Below are positions 8,360 to 17,263 of a DNA stretch of 64,000 nt, one piece after another. The notes under the pieces were generated by a model. It searched no databases, had not been told where the DNA came from, and saw nothing but the letters and a program-made list of their open reading frames with translations. Source of the stretch: an uncultured Desulfovibrionaceae bacterium (GTDB lineage: Bacteria; Desulfobacterota; Desulfovibrionia; Desulfovibrionales; Desulfovibrionaceae); NCBI GenBank assembly GCA_944325195.1, contig CALUZB010000004.1, positions 672,124-736,123 of the forward strand, read 5' to 3'. Position 1 is the first letter of the stretch, and every line of letters begins with the position of its first letter. Both the position numbers and the translations under genes were made by a program.

Positions 8360-9096
8360 TCAAATCACGCAATCTTTCTTTCAGGTATCCGGACGCTAAG
8401 ACGGATACGCTGCATAACCTGAACTTCTCCGTGTCAAAAGGAGCGCTTATTTGTCTGCTGGGCAGTAACGGCAGCGGTAAGTCCACATTATTAACCCTGT
8501 TGGCCGGTCTTTACACAGATTTTCAGGGCGTACTGCTCATCGGCGGTTTTGACTCAGGCCGGGAGCAGAAACAGGTGCGCGGATTGTGCGCTTTGGTTCC
8601 TCAAAACCCCGATCTGTATCTGTTGGGCTCCACCCTAAGAGAAGACATGTGCCTGGGGCTTTCGTATAAGCGGGAGGATAAACAAATTGATTTACGGGTT
8701 GGGCAGTTATGTGCAGCGCTTGGTTTGAGTGGTCTGGAAGATGTTCCTATTCAGACTTTGTCTTTTGGGCAACGACGTAAAGCCAGTCTGGCTTCCGCAT
8801 TAATGCGCAATCCCAGTCTGTTTTTGCTTGATGAACCGTTCAGTGGCTTAGACTATGATGCCCAACTGCATTTGCGGCGAATGATAATTGAAACCAGACA
8901 ACAAAATATAACTCAAGTTATGGCAACTCATGATCTTGACATGGCGGGTGATTTGGCTGACGATTTTATCCTGCTTAAAGACGGTACTATTCTGGCTCAG
9001 GGCGGCCGGGATACGGTATTCCCCCGGCTGAGTCAGGCAAATGTACGTCCACCGTGTTGGTGGCTGCATGGAGAGACCGGGCCCCAATTTATTTAG
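8356..9096 (+). CDS. ECF transporter ATPase (BioM/CbiO-like)
   Basis: A 246-residue ABC ATPase. Walker A is GSNGSGKST, the Q-loop is near VPQNPD, the signature is LSFGQRRKA (variant of LSGGQ), and Walker B is LFLLDEPFSGLD, with the switch His in ATHDLD. It overlaps bioY by four bases, so it most likely energises biotin uptake as BioM. The stop codon lies inside the first box of a dispersed repeat (9093-9103). No T-component gene follows; the next gene is on the other strand. Function as a general cobalt/nickel-type ATPase is less likely given the coupling. Confidence 0.88.
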   Translation: MIKSRNLSFRYPDAKTDTLHNLNFSVSKGALICLLGSNGSGKSTLLTLLAGLYTDFQGVLLIGGFDSGREQKQVRGLCALVPQNPDLYLLGSTLREDMCLGLSYKREDKQIDLRVGQLCAALGLSGLEDVPIQTLSFGQRRKASLASALMRNPSLFLLDEPFSGLDYDAQLHLRRMIIETRQQNITQVMATHDLDMAGDLADDFILLKDGTILAQGGRDTVFPRLSQANVRPPCWWLHGETGPQFI

Positions 9097-9137
9097 AGCA
9101 TTTTTCACCCCCAGATTCATGGCAAAAGAGCTGTTTC
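9093..9137 (+). repeat. Dispersed two-box intergenic repeat, copy 1
   Basis: TTAGAGCATTT (9093-9103) is followed 34 bases later by AGAGCTGTTTC (9127-9137). The same two 11-base boxes, 35 bases apart, occur at 50776-50786 and 50811-50821. The DNA between the boxes differs. It lies at the 3' end of the bioY-ATPase unit and includes the ATPase stop codon. Confidence 0.5.
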
Positions 9138-9331
9138 TAATTGATAAAGTGTCCGCTCGTCTCACCGTGGCATGGTTCTAAGTCTTTTGGCGCAAGTGGA
9201 AGAGGCACCATTCGTTCCGGTTCAGTCCGTAGGTCAATTTATAGATTTGCTCTGGGATTGACTGATTCTGCTTTCTGGATACGTAATTGGTGGAAAAGTG
9301 CGCTGGCATTATCCGCATAGGGGAGACGGGC

Positions 9332-10573
9332 CTACCCCGGCATATTTTGCTCAGATGTAGTCTGAGATATAGGCCTTTTCTTTGGGGATAATTGCATCCA
9401 GTACGGCAGCGTTGTTTTGTCAGTTTTCAGACGTTCAATCCGGTGTAAATAAGTCGGGGTTTTATAGCCCATAAGCATCGTGGTAAGAGTTCCGATGGAA
9501 AGCGTCAGCACATTGTCGGAAGCGGAGTTGCTCAGTTGCGGCTTTTCACCCGGCGCAATTTTTACGTTAAAGGTCCGATTATTCCATTCAAGCAAGGGAT
9601 CAGAAATATTAAAGGTCAGGTGTGCCGGTCTCCCAACCTGAAGGAAGTTGTATTTTTGAATAAACTGCTCGAAGTCCACGATTCTGGCCATCATGTATGG
9701 TTGTATTGACTCGCGTATGTCACTGTCCTCCAGCCAATAGGCAATGGAATTATTTGAAAAATTATTGCCGTTAACCGCATCGATCATTGATTCATGGGCA
9801 GTGATGAATTCCCAAAGCCCGTTCCAGGCTTCGTTATTCAGACAGACCATTTCTTTAATCCGCATGATATCGTTTTTCAGCAAATAAACCATATATCCCA
9901 AGGGTTCATTGCTTTCTGAGTAATAGACAGCTACGGTAATATCATCAACTTCCCAGCGCCAGTATTCATCCCAAGCCAGTTTATTCCGAATCAGGCAACC
10001 GTGTGTGAGTCTTGCAAAGCGATCATGCAAAGCGTAAAGGTCCGGTTCATTTTCTTCTTCTTCCAGCCGCCGTACCCGTCCGGGTGCACTTATTTTAGTT
10101 GGCAACTGTACATCGCGAATATGGAAAGTCATTTTATCGGAGATCAGGTCCCAACCTTTATGTCGGTAAAACGGTATGGAATAAGGGTAAAGCAAGGACA
10201 GACTTTGCCTGCGGGCACGCATATTGGCAAGGCTTTTCTGCATCAGTTTGGACATCAGTCCTACGCCGGAATATTCCGGGTAGGTACTGACCCCTGTAAT
10301 GTACCCAACATCATAGATTGTGCCTTGAATATTCATTTGCATGGGATAAACTGAAATCTGGGATACCAGATTTTCGCCCTCAAACCAACCCAACACGTCA
10401 GCCGCTTCTAAAATCGGCACCTTAGCCAGGCGGATTTCGTCGTCTTCCCAGCCCACTTTCAGCAATTCTTCGTCTGTTACCTGAAATGCATAACGGAGTA
10501 GATTGTCGTATTGTTCAAGATGTTCCAATCCCACTTTACGGATTTCAAGCTTGTTTATCAAGTCGCTTTTCAT
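9332..10573 (-). CDS. Eis-like GNAT N-acetyltransferase
   Basis: A 413-residue protein starting at ATG with CAGGAGAA upstream. The N-terminal part (about residues 10-150) is a GNAT fold with the acetyl-CoA loop region GVSTYPEYSGVGLMSKLM (compare QxxGxG/A). The centre carries a second GNAT-like part, and the C-terminus (about 290-400) resembles an SCP2-type sterol-carrier domain, the order seen in Eis family enzymes. Eis proteins acetylate amines, including aminoglycosides, but the natural substrate here is unknown. This family is most common in Firmicutes and Actinobacteria, so lateral acquisition is plausible. It is a single-gene unit upstream of which argC ends with its own terminator. Confidence 0.8.
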   Translation of the reverse strand: MKSDLINKLEIRKVGLEHLEQYDNLLRYAFQVTDEELLKVGWEDDEIRLAKVPILEAADVLGWFEGENLVSQISVYPMQMNIQGTIYDVGYITGVSTYPEYSGVGLMSKLMQKSLANMRARRQSLSLLYPYSIPFYRHKGWDLISDKMTFHIRDVQLPTKISAPGRVRRLEEEENEPDLYALHDRFARLTHGCLIRNKLAWDEYWRWEVDDITVAVYYSESNEPLGYMVYLLKNDIMRIKEMVCLNNEAWNGLWEFITAHESMIDAVNGNNFSNNSIAYWLEDSDIRESIQPYMMARIVDFEQFIQKYNFLQVGRPAHLTFNISDPLLEWNNRTFNVKIAPGEKPQLSNSASDNVLTLSIGTLTTMLMGYKTPTYLHRIERLKTDKTTLPYWMQLSPKKRPISQTTSEQNMPG

Positions 10574-10633
10574 TGCGTTCTCCTGAGCCGAATATTGCGT
10601 AAACTCATATGTACGTCAACTACTTAGGGATAT

Positions 10634-10664
10634 AAAAAAGCCGCTTCCTAACAGAAACGGCTTT
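10634..10664 (-). terminator. Rho-independent terminator of the argC operon
   Basis: On the minus strand AAAGCCG (10664-10658) pairs with CGGCTTT (10643-10637), the stem extends inward with a G-U pair, and it runs into six T residues (10639-10634). It lies 22 bases after the argC stop and before the Eis-like gene. Confidence 0.85.
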
Positions 10665-10685
10665 GTCTACATGAATGATGCTTGA

Positions 10686-11738
10686 TTAAGGTATCAGAGC
10701 AGTATCGCGCAAGGCAATGTCAACAGGCATTCCCAGCATCAGGTTTGCATTGGCAAGAGCCTGTCCTGAAGCGCCGCGGCACAGATTGTCAATAGCTGAC
10801 ATGACTGTAAGCATTCCGGTTTTTTTATCTACATGTACGGAGACATCACAGTACATGGTACCGCGAACATTGCGCAACTCCGGGTAGGCGCCTTCAGGAA
10901 GGAATCTTAACCACTTGTGACGCCGGAATCCGGCTTCATAAGCCGAGCGCACGCGCGCTTCATCAACCCCCTTACGCAACGGAGCGTAAATAGTGGATAA
11001 AATTCCCCGGTTAATTGGAAGCAGGTGTGGTGTGAAAATTACATTCATGCTTTTCTTGCCAAGCTCTACAATCTCCTGAGTTATTTCCGGGGTATGGCGA
11101 TGTTTGCCGGCATTATATGGTCTGAAGGAATCGTAAACTTCACAGAACAGATTGGGAACATTGGCGCCACGCCCGGCCCCGGTAGCGCCTGACTTGGAAT
11201 CTACGATAATGGTTCCGGATTTAAGCAGGTTTAACCGGAGCGCCGGCAAAAGTCCTAAGATAACTGAAGAAGGGTAACAGCCCGGGTTGGCCACCAATCT
11301 GGCCCGGCGGATACTGCTGGCATTGATTTCCGGAATTCCATAAACTGCTTCTTTGAGATATTGGGACTGGGTATGCGGCACCTTGTACCACTCTTCATAA
11401 ACAGCTTTATCTTTCAGGCGGAAGTCTGCCGAGAGATCAACAACCTTGGTTTTTAAAGTGAGTAATTCCGCAGCCATAGTCATTGCTGTGCCGTGTGGCA
11501 CGGCCAGGAAAACCAAGTCGCACGCTTTAGCCAGATCCGTCATTTCAGGCTCACAAGCGACCACATCTGCCAGAGATGTACGCTGCAAAAAGGGGTGAAG
11601 CTCTGCAAGGGTTTTTCCGGCGTCTGCCCTCGCCGTGGCGCGGGTGAGGGTTAGGCGTGGGTGATAGGCTATCAGCCTGAGCATTTCCATGCCGGTATAG
11701 CCATTTGCTCCAACCAGCCCTACGCGAAAACGTTTCAT
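10686..11738 (-). CDS. argC: N-acetyl-gamma-glutamyl-phosphate reductase
   Basis: A 350-residue NADPH-dependent enzyme of arginine biosynthesis that reduces N-acetylglutamyl phosphate to the semialdehyde. It shows the N-terminal Rossmann motif VGANGYTGMEMLRL, the active-site Cys in VANPGCYPSS, and HRHTPEI with the conserved His. It starts at ATG with AGGAGTTG upstream. It lies 134 bases downstream of the DUF1844 gene on the same strand, a pairing I recall from Desulfovibrio. A clear terminator follows. Confidence 0.96.
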   Translation of the reverse strand: MKRFRVGLVGANGYTGMEMLRLIAYHPRLTLTRATARADAGKTLAELHPFLQRTSLADVVACEPEMTDLAKACDLVFLAVPHGTAMTMAAELLTLKTKVVDLSADFRLKDKAVYEEWYKVPHTQSQYLKEAVYGIPEINASSIRRARLVANPGCYPSSVILGLLPALRLNLLKSGTIIVDSKSGATGAGRGANVPNLFCEVYDSFRPYNAGKHRHTPEITQEIVELGKKSMNVIFTPHLLPINRGILSTIYAPLRKGVDEARVRSAYEAGFRRHKWLRFLPEGAYPELRNVRGTMYCDVSVHVDKKTGMLTVMSAIDNLCRGASGQALANANLMLGMPVDIALRDTALIP

Positions 11739-11872
11739 TTAACAACTCCTTGTTAAAATTTGCTCAGAATGGCGAGTTCTGTTTTATTCAAAGCAAGTCC
11801 CGAACCGGAACTCAACGTCTTTTGCAATTTATAAAATTTGAGGTTTGGATAAGTGGGGGGGTAAAACACCGC

Positions 11873-12172
11873 CTATTTAGACTTAATCACATACTTCATG
11901 CGCAGCTCATAAAGCACGTCGTCCAGCAGACGATTTTCATCACCGTCTAAATTATTGTTTGTTTTTTCCTTAAGCATTGCAAGTAAATCAATATTATGCT
12001 TAGCGGCCAGCAAATCTTCCTGTATTTTACCTGACTCTGGTTCCGGAACTTCACCTAGATGAACCAGCGCTGTGGAAGCTATTGACAACACAAAGGTTGA
12101 AAACGTCACTTGGGGCAAGGGAATATTTTTTCCACCAGGACCGGACTGATCATTTGTATTCTCAGCGCTCAT
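11873..12172 (-). CDS. DUF1844 protein
   Basis: A 99-residue protein; ATG 12172 is chosen because AAGGAG lies seven bases upstream and the longer frame lacks a site. The sequence VTFSTFVLSIASTALVHLGEVP, here split by position 25-46, followed by AKHNIDLLAMLKEKT and LLDDVLYELRMKY, is the DUF1844 pattern. Function is unknown. One amphipathic or membrane-interacting helix near residue 30 is likely. It precedes argC on the same strand and may share its transcript. Confidence 0.85.
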   Translation of the reverse strand: MSAENTNDQSGPGGKNIPLPQVTFSTFVLSIASTALVHLGEVPEPESGKIQEDLLAAKHNIDLLAMLKEKTNNNLDGDENRLLDDVLYELRMKYVIKSK

Positions 12173-12291
12173 ATACGCTCCTTGTATCCATATTTGTCTT
12201 AACGTCTTATAATGGCAAGGTTTTTTAAAAAAGTCCAGTAACCTATACACGACCTTCTAAAATAGGACAAGATAGCTTCTAAAGTGGCTAT

Positions 12292-13248
12292 TTATGGGAT
12301 TTTGCGGCTGCTTGTTTTTCCGGCCCGCATTTGTCCATTTACGGCCAGATAAATAGCCGCTAAAGTAATGACTGCTCCAAGCACAGTCAGCGAGGTTGCG
12401 GGCAGGTTAAAGATCAGAATATCCCAGATGAAAGCCAGGGCCGGTTGCACGAGCATTAATGGCCCGCCTAAAGAGGCGGGCAGGCGGGGCAGGCCCCAGG
12501 TGAAAAGCAACCCGCCCAAAGCTTGGCCGGTAAGACCGTAAAGCAGGAGCATCAAGCCGGAAAACGCAGTGGGAATAGTCAGAGACGAGCCACTTGCCAG
12601 ACAGGCGCCTAGGCCGAAAAGCGCACAGCCTAACGAAATTACTGCCATGCTGGCAATTGGAGATATGCGGCCTCTCATTCTTTGCGAATATCTGAGTACC
12701 AAAACATATAAGGCATACCACCAAGATGCGAACAGACCTTGCCCCACTCCGGTCAGGAGGTCATTGTTTACTTGGGCAGGCTTGACTCCAAGGATGAGCC
12801 ATAATCCGGCAAAGGCGAACGGCAGACCGATAAGCAGCCCGGAAGAGAGCTTTTCCTTAAAGATGAAAAATCCTACCAGGGCGATGAAGAATACATGGAA
12901 ATTGGCCAGGATTGTGGCCATGCCCGGGCCAACATAAAAAATGGAGTCATGCCAGAAATACAGGTCCAGGGAAAAACAGAGGACTACAATACCCAGTATG
13001 CTGTAAGTTTTTGCATTTGCCCTGTACGATTCTCTGGTGAACAGGCCCAGAATAAGAAGGCTTATCCCGCCGATGAAGCAGCGATAAAAAAGAGCACTGG
13101 CTGCCGACACTCCTGATGCCTTAACAAATGTGGCGGAAAAGCTGATGCAAATGCCGCCGCCTATAACCATCAGGACTGCTCCCCAAATGCCGGGCCATGG
13201 GCGAAATGAAGCGTTATTGTGGTTAGTGGGTGTTGCGCGCATGTTCAT
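12292..13248 (-). CDS. EamA/DMT-family transporter
   Basis: A 318-residue membrane protein with about ten transmembrane helices arranged as two EamA repeats; the first begins WGAVLMVIGGGICISFSATF and the second around LFASWWYALYVLVLRYS. Such proteins export or import small metabolites; the substrate is unknown. ATG 13248 is 11 bases after the stop of the upstream GGDEF/TPR gene, with a second ATG two codons on, and there is no strong ribosome site, so translation is probably coupled. The hydrophobic profile, with basic residues at both ends, fits an inner-membrane protein with cytoplasmic termini. Confidence 0.85.
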   Translation of the reverse strand: MNMRATPTNHNNASFRPWPGIWGAVLMVIGGGICISFSATFVKASGVSAASALFYRCFIGGISLLILGLFTRESYRANAKTYSILGIVVLCFSLDLYFWHDSIFYVGPGMATILANFHVFFIALVGFFIFKEKLSSGLLIGLPFAFAGLWLILGVKPAQVNNDLLTGVGQGLFASWWYALYVLVLRYSQRMRGRISPIASMAVISLGCALFGLGACLASGSSLTIPTAFSGLMLLLYGLTGQALGGLLFTWGLPRLPASLGGPLMLVQPALAFIWDILIFNLPATSLTVLGAVITLAAIYLAVNGQMRAGKTSSRKIP

Positions 13249-13259
13249 GTACGTTGAGG

Positions 13260-15746
13260 TCAGAGTTCGGCCGCCCTCAGTCTGGCGCGTTCTGCCTGCT
13301 CCGGCAGACCGCACGCGGCGTAGGCATTGGCAAGCCCAAGCCAGCCAAGCGTATAATCCGGCCGTAAGGCAACACTTTGTCGCACAAGGCTCAACGCAAT
13401 TTCCGGGTTATCGCCTTGGCTTAAATAAATTTCAGCAAGCATGGCGAGAGCTACCGGATCATGCGGATTTTTCGCCAAAGTCCGGTGCAGATGTTCGCGC
13501 GCCGTGTCCGGCCGATGTTCAGATAAAGCCATGCGGGCAAGTTGTCGATAAGCGGGGGCTTCCCCCTGAGGATATTTTCCGGCTTGTAAATAATAAGCTT
13601 CGGCTTCCTGTATATTGCCCAGATTCTCCGCTATCTGGCCAAGGCGCAGCATCGAGAAGACATGTTCCGGATCAATTTGCAGGCAATGTTCGTAATGCAA
13701 TTTGGCTTCAGCATAATCTCCTTCAGCCTGCATGGCCTGAGCCAGATTGTACAAAGCCATCAGGTCCGCCGGGTTTTTGCTTACGGCGGTTTCAAACGCG
13801 TGTCGGGCTTCTTCTCTATTACCGATATTTGCCAGGCAGACCCCCAAGGACGTCCAGGCCCACACATTCTGTTCGTCCGCCAGCAGAGCTTGTTTATATT
13901 CCTGAATGGCTTCAAATATATCGCCATGACTGAAGTGACGGTCTGCCCGGATGTTCAGAGCCAGAGAGTTGACTTCCCCTATGCGCGGTTTACCCAGCAG
14001 AAGGGCAAAATCCAATGCCTTTCCGGCGTTTGCCATTACATCTGATTTGCGATAGTTCAACCACGGGTAGGAAGCTACGCCGGCGACCAGCTCAACCCCA
14101 TATTTGTTTTCAAGGTTGCCGGCCGTAATCTTCAGCCGTTCCGTCAACTCCGCTGCAGAAATATCCGGTGTGAACAAAATCAGACTGTGTGAGCCGTATT
14201 GGGCCGAAAAGGCCCCTTTTTCCAATAAATCGGCGAACTCAGTCAGGATACCTGAAAAGGTTTCTCTTAAGATTTCAGCTTCCGGTTCTGCTTTCCCCTG
14301 TTCCGGGTTCAGCTCTTCCCCGGTAAATATTCTAAGTAATGCTAAACAAAATCGGCTGCAGGTTTCCCGCTTTTCGGCAAAGCGCCCTAAAAAATTGCGG
14401 TGATTGAGCAGATTGGCGGGGATATCCAGACCATATCCATTAGCAGTGCCTGGATTTCGCAGACAGTTCAGCCCGAAGTCGGTTAGAAGCTCCAGACGAT
14501 CGCCCGGCCTGACTGGACGTGTGGGGTCGTTTAAGCCTACCACTTCTGCTACAGAACGGTTTTCCTGCACTGCTGAAATTACAATTTCGCCGACAGTATG
14601 AGTAACGGCGGGCCCTTCTCCAAGCCCGACAATCCTGAAATGGAGTCCTTCCCGGGCTCCTGTTGCCGCGCCGATATTCAGCTCGACTCTGGACATCGGC
14701 AAAACGTTCATCACTTTACCGCCATGAATAAGGATTTCATTAAACCCAAGCAGATGAATTTGTCCTTCTGATTCAGCCGCAGATTGTGGCGAATCCCAGG
14801 CCCGTGCAGCGGCCAGTGCCGCTTTTTCCAAAATTTGTCTGGCTTGCTCCAGGCTGGGTTTAACTGCCCCAAAGGCTGTGATATCCATATCTTGCGGGTA
14901 ACAGGCAAAACCGACTGCAACAGGCAGGCTTACAATGCTTTTGGTGAGTGGGTCGGTAAGTTGCACAGCGGACATTTTTGCACAAATTTCCCTTCCCAGA
15001 CGCAGGCAGTCGGAGGGGGTTTTCCCTGGAAGATACACAGCAAACATATTGTCGCCGGCGCTTGCTGCCAAAGCGTGTTCAGGCAGGCCGGATCGGAAGG
15101 CTTGCGCCAGACAGAGGTTGAACCTGTCTGCAAATGCATATCCGTATTCTCGGCTTACTTTTGCCAGTGGACTGAAATTCACACTCATTACAGCAAAATT
15201 ATTCCCCAGGGGGTTTGCCAGCATATTTCCCAACCCTTCCGGCACAGGCTTTGAAAGGCCTGAAGAAGTTCCATATGCTCCTAATGCCGGTTCTGTTTTA
15301 CTTGCCAGCATTGAGTCCTGTAATGACTCTATTGCCGCCGCAATACGTTGCAGCAGACATTCTTTAAGATATAAACCGCTGCCGGAGTCAATCAGCCCCG
15401 CTTTGAACAGAGCAAGATTATCCAGACACAAGGCGCCTATTTTGCCTAAAATTTCCAGATGCTCGTGCCGGAGTTCAACTCCACTGGCGGCAAAAATCCC
15501 AAGCGGTTTGTTCTTATAAACCAGGGGGAGCAAAAGTTTTTTTTCGTTCTCCAGCCACTTAGGCGAGCAATCGGGGGTCCCTACGGGAAAATACAGACTA
15601 TGCGCATCAAATTTGATAAACTGAGCAAGGGCGTCTTTCAGGCGCGACTCATATTCAATTAAATCACGCGGTAAAAGTTCTTTGCTCAAGCCTTCCGGCT
15701 GGACGTCCACATCAGTTTCCGGTTTAAGATAATTTCGGTTTGTCAT
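13260..15746 (-). CDS. GAF-like, tandem degenerate GGDEF and TPR protein
   Basis: An 828-residue protein using ATG 15746 (ATG 15773 is possible). In order I see a GAF-like domain (about 25-115), a GGDEF-fold domain whose motif is AGDNM (about residue 230), a beta-rich domain resembling the FlgT C-terminal fold (about 340-425, tentative), a second GGDEF-fold domain whose motif is GSHSL (about residue 518) ending in GVASYP, and five or more TPRs (about 605-825). Neither motif retains the residues for diguanylate cyclase activity, so it is probably a c-di-GMP- or nucleotide-sensing scaffold. A PilZ gene and a TPR gene lie directly upstream on the same strand. Confidence 0.75.
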   Translation of the reverse strand: MTNRNYLKPETDVDVQPEGLSKELLPRDLIEYESRLKDALAQFIKFDAHSLYFPVGTPDCSPKWLENEKKLLLPLVYKNKPLGIFAASGVELRHEHLEILGKIGALCLDNLALFKAGLIDSGSGLYLKECLLQRIAAAIESLQDSMLASKTEPALGAYGTSSGLSKPVPEGLGNMLANPLGNNFAVMSVNFSPLAKVSREYGYAFADRFNLCLAQAFRSGLPEHALAASAGDNMFAVYLPGKTPSDCLRLGREICAKMSAVQLTDPLTKSIVSLPVAVGFACYPQDMDITAFGAVKPSLEQARQILEKAALAAARAWDSPQSAAESEGQIHLLGFNEILIHGGKVMNVLPMSRVELNIGAATGAREGLHFRIVGLGEGPAVTHTVGEIVISAVQENRSVAEVVGLNDPTRPVRPGDRLELLTDFGLNCLRNPGTANGYGLDIPANLLNHRNFLGRFAEKRETCSRFCLALLRIFTGEELNPEQGKAEPEAEILRETFSGILTEFADLLEKGAFSAQYGSHSLILFTPDISAAELTERLKITAGNLENKYGVELVAGVASYPWLNYRKSDVMANAGKALDFALLLGKPRIGEVNSLALNIRADRHFSHGDIFEAIQEYKQALLADEQNVWAWTSLGVCLANIGNREEARHAFETAVSKNPADLMALYNLAQAMQAEGDYAEAKLHYEHCLQIDPEHVFSMLRLGQIAENLGNIQEAEAYYLQAGKYPQGEAPAYRQLARMALSEHRPDTAREHLHRTLAKNPHDPVALAMLAEIYLSQGDNPEIALSLVRQSVALRPDYTLGWLGLANAYAACGLPEQAERARLRAAEL

Positions 15747-15941
15747 TGGGAATTTATACTCTTGAGAGTACATTTTGAAAAGTAGCCGCTGCTTACTATT
15801 TGTCGGATTTTCATCTGGGGTGCTCAAGTGCTGAACTGATGTAGCAGGCTTGCGCTCAGCATTAACGTTATTCTTGCACACAAACGCCTTGCTTCAGGGT
15901 GCAGAGAGTTGATTTTTAATCAGCAGAGTATAAATGCGGGG

Positions 15942-16262
15942 TTAACGCAGGTCTGCATTGAAGCTTGTGCTGACTTTAAACTGAGTGGGATTGAAAGAAA
16001 CCCCACAACGGCTTTCAGTCTCCCATATTACTGTCACAGAAAGACAAGGATCAAGCACTTGTAAAAGTTCCGGCGATGCGTTACTGATCGTCCCTTCTTC
16101 TCCAACATCCGGCTTTGTTGTGGTTGGAGACAGCTCAAGCATCATCCCGCCGATGCTGATGTCTATTACAATGGCGGTAGTTTGACTTTCAGCAAAATCG
16201 ATTGTTACGAAGTAAAGACTGTCCAGAGGGATCCGTGGAGATTTTCGCCGTTCGGAGACCAT
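15942..16262 (-). CDS. PilZ-domain protein (c-di-GMP binding)
   Basis: A 106-residue single-domain protein. It has both halves of the c-di-GMP-binding signature: RKSPR (RxxxR) at the N-terminus and DISIGG (D/NxSxGG) about 25 residues on. AGGAGTTG precedes the ATG. It lies between a TPR gene (15 bases upstream) and the degenerate GGDEF/TPR gene, so the three probably form one unit in which this is the c-di-GMP receptor. Target unknown. Confidence 0.88.
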   Translation of the reverse strand: MVSERRKSPRIPLDSLYFVTIDFAESQTTAIVIDISIGGMMLELSPTTTKPDVGEEGTISNASPELLQVLDPCLSVTVIWETESRCGVSFNPTQFKVSTSFNADLR

Positions 16263-16277
16263 TATTTCAACTCCTGA

Positions 16278-16952
16278 TTATGCCGTAGTTAAAAAATTTA
16301 GAAACTGGCGGGCCATTTTAAAGTCCGAGTTAAGCGCTAAAGCCCGCTTTAAAGAGGATATTGCTCGTCTGTCCGCGCCGATTTCATGATAAACCCGGGC
16401 CAGATTAAACAATATACTGGGGTTCTCACCCCCAATATCCATAGCTTTCATATAGTAATAAACGGCCTGATCATGGTTTTGGTTTTTGCGGTGAATAATC
16501 GCCGCGTTTGTCAAAGACTCGATAAATGAAAGTTCCGGCTTGGCAGACAGGAAATCATTGAGTATTTTACAAATAACCGTGCATTTTGAGGCTTCCGGCA
16601 AATCATTCTGACTATATGCGGTGTTATAAACCAAAGCGGACAAACCGGCTAAAACAGGAATAAGATTAGACGGGACTGTTTGTTCGCGGGACAGATGAAC
16701 AGCCAATATCTTTAGAGGCTTGGCCAGGTATTGGTTGTAGAAAGGGATATCAGGTTCATAACCTTCCAACAAATCATCTTCAGATATGGTTTGAATTTTC
16801 CCTTGAAATAACCCGGCTGAAGATAACTCCAGGGTTTTATACTCCGCATGATTCCGTTTGATTGCCAACCAGTGCTGACCGATGAGAGGGTATGTATATA
16901 TAGCCTCCATTTTCGGGTCTGTGCTTAACAAACCAATCAGATTACAGGCCAT
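16278..16952 (-). CDS. TPR-containing protein
   Basis: A 224-residue protein. The N-terminal half has no family I recognise. From about residue 125 there are TPR-like helices, clearest in SILFNLARVYHEIGADRRAI and the following helix SLKRALALNSDFKMAR. The ribosome site is weak. It is the first gene of a minus-strand unit with the PilZ gene and the GGDEF/TPR protein, which suggests a protein-protein adaptor for the same process. No signal peptide is seen, so it is cytoplasmic. Confidence 0.65.
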   Translation of the reverse strand: MACNLIGLLSTDPKMEAIYTYPLIGQHWLAIKRNHAEYKTLELSSAGLFQGKIQTISEDDLLEGYEPDIPFYNQYLAKPLKILAVHLSREQTVPSNLIPVLAGLSALVYNTAYSQNDLPEASKCTVICKILNDFLSAKPELSFIESLTNAAIIHRKNQNHDQAVYYYMKAMDIGGENPSILFNLARVYHEIGADRRAISSLKRALALNSDFKMARQFLNFLTTA

Positions 16953-17263
16953 TTTAAACTCGTTTTACGGAAGAAATTACTTACTTTCAACAGCGCTCCA
17001 AGTGGGTTGTTTGAGATTGTTACATGTATTTAGATGCATAACATGGCCAGTTGCATGGCGGGAAATGGGCTGAGCGTCGATTCCTGTTAGAAGGAAGTTA
17101 GCCGCAACGGTTTAGTTCGCTCACGGTTATGGCTTACTGCTGCAGATGCCGACGTTGCATACCGCTGCCCTGTCAGTATTTTCAGAGTTGCCGCAATACC
17201 AAATACTTTAACTGACCTCGCATCTTTCAAAATCAAACTCAATAGTTCAATCCAAACCAGCAG
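16953..17263. other. Intergenic region, nothing recognisable
   Basis: Lies between the tyrS stop and the start of the TPR gene, both on the minus strand. I see no open frame with a ribosome site, no T-tailed hairpin after tyrS and no clear promoter. Confidence 0.4.

Noticed and set aside
13130..13933. 267-residue plus-strand frame
   Set aside because: Antisense to the TPR region of the GGDEF/TPR gene and the DMT gene; Pro/Arg-rich translation with no motif, a shadow of real genes.
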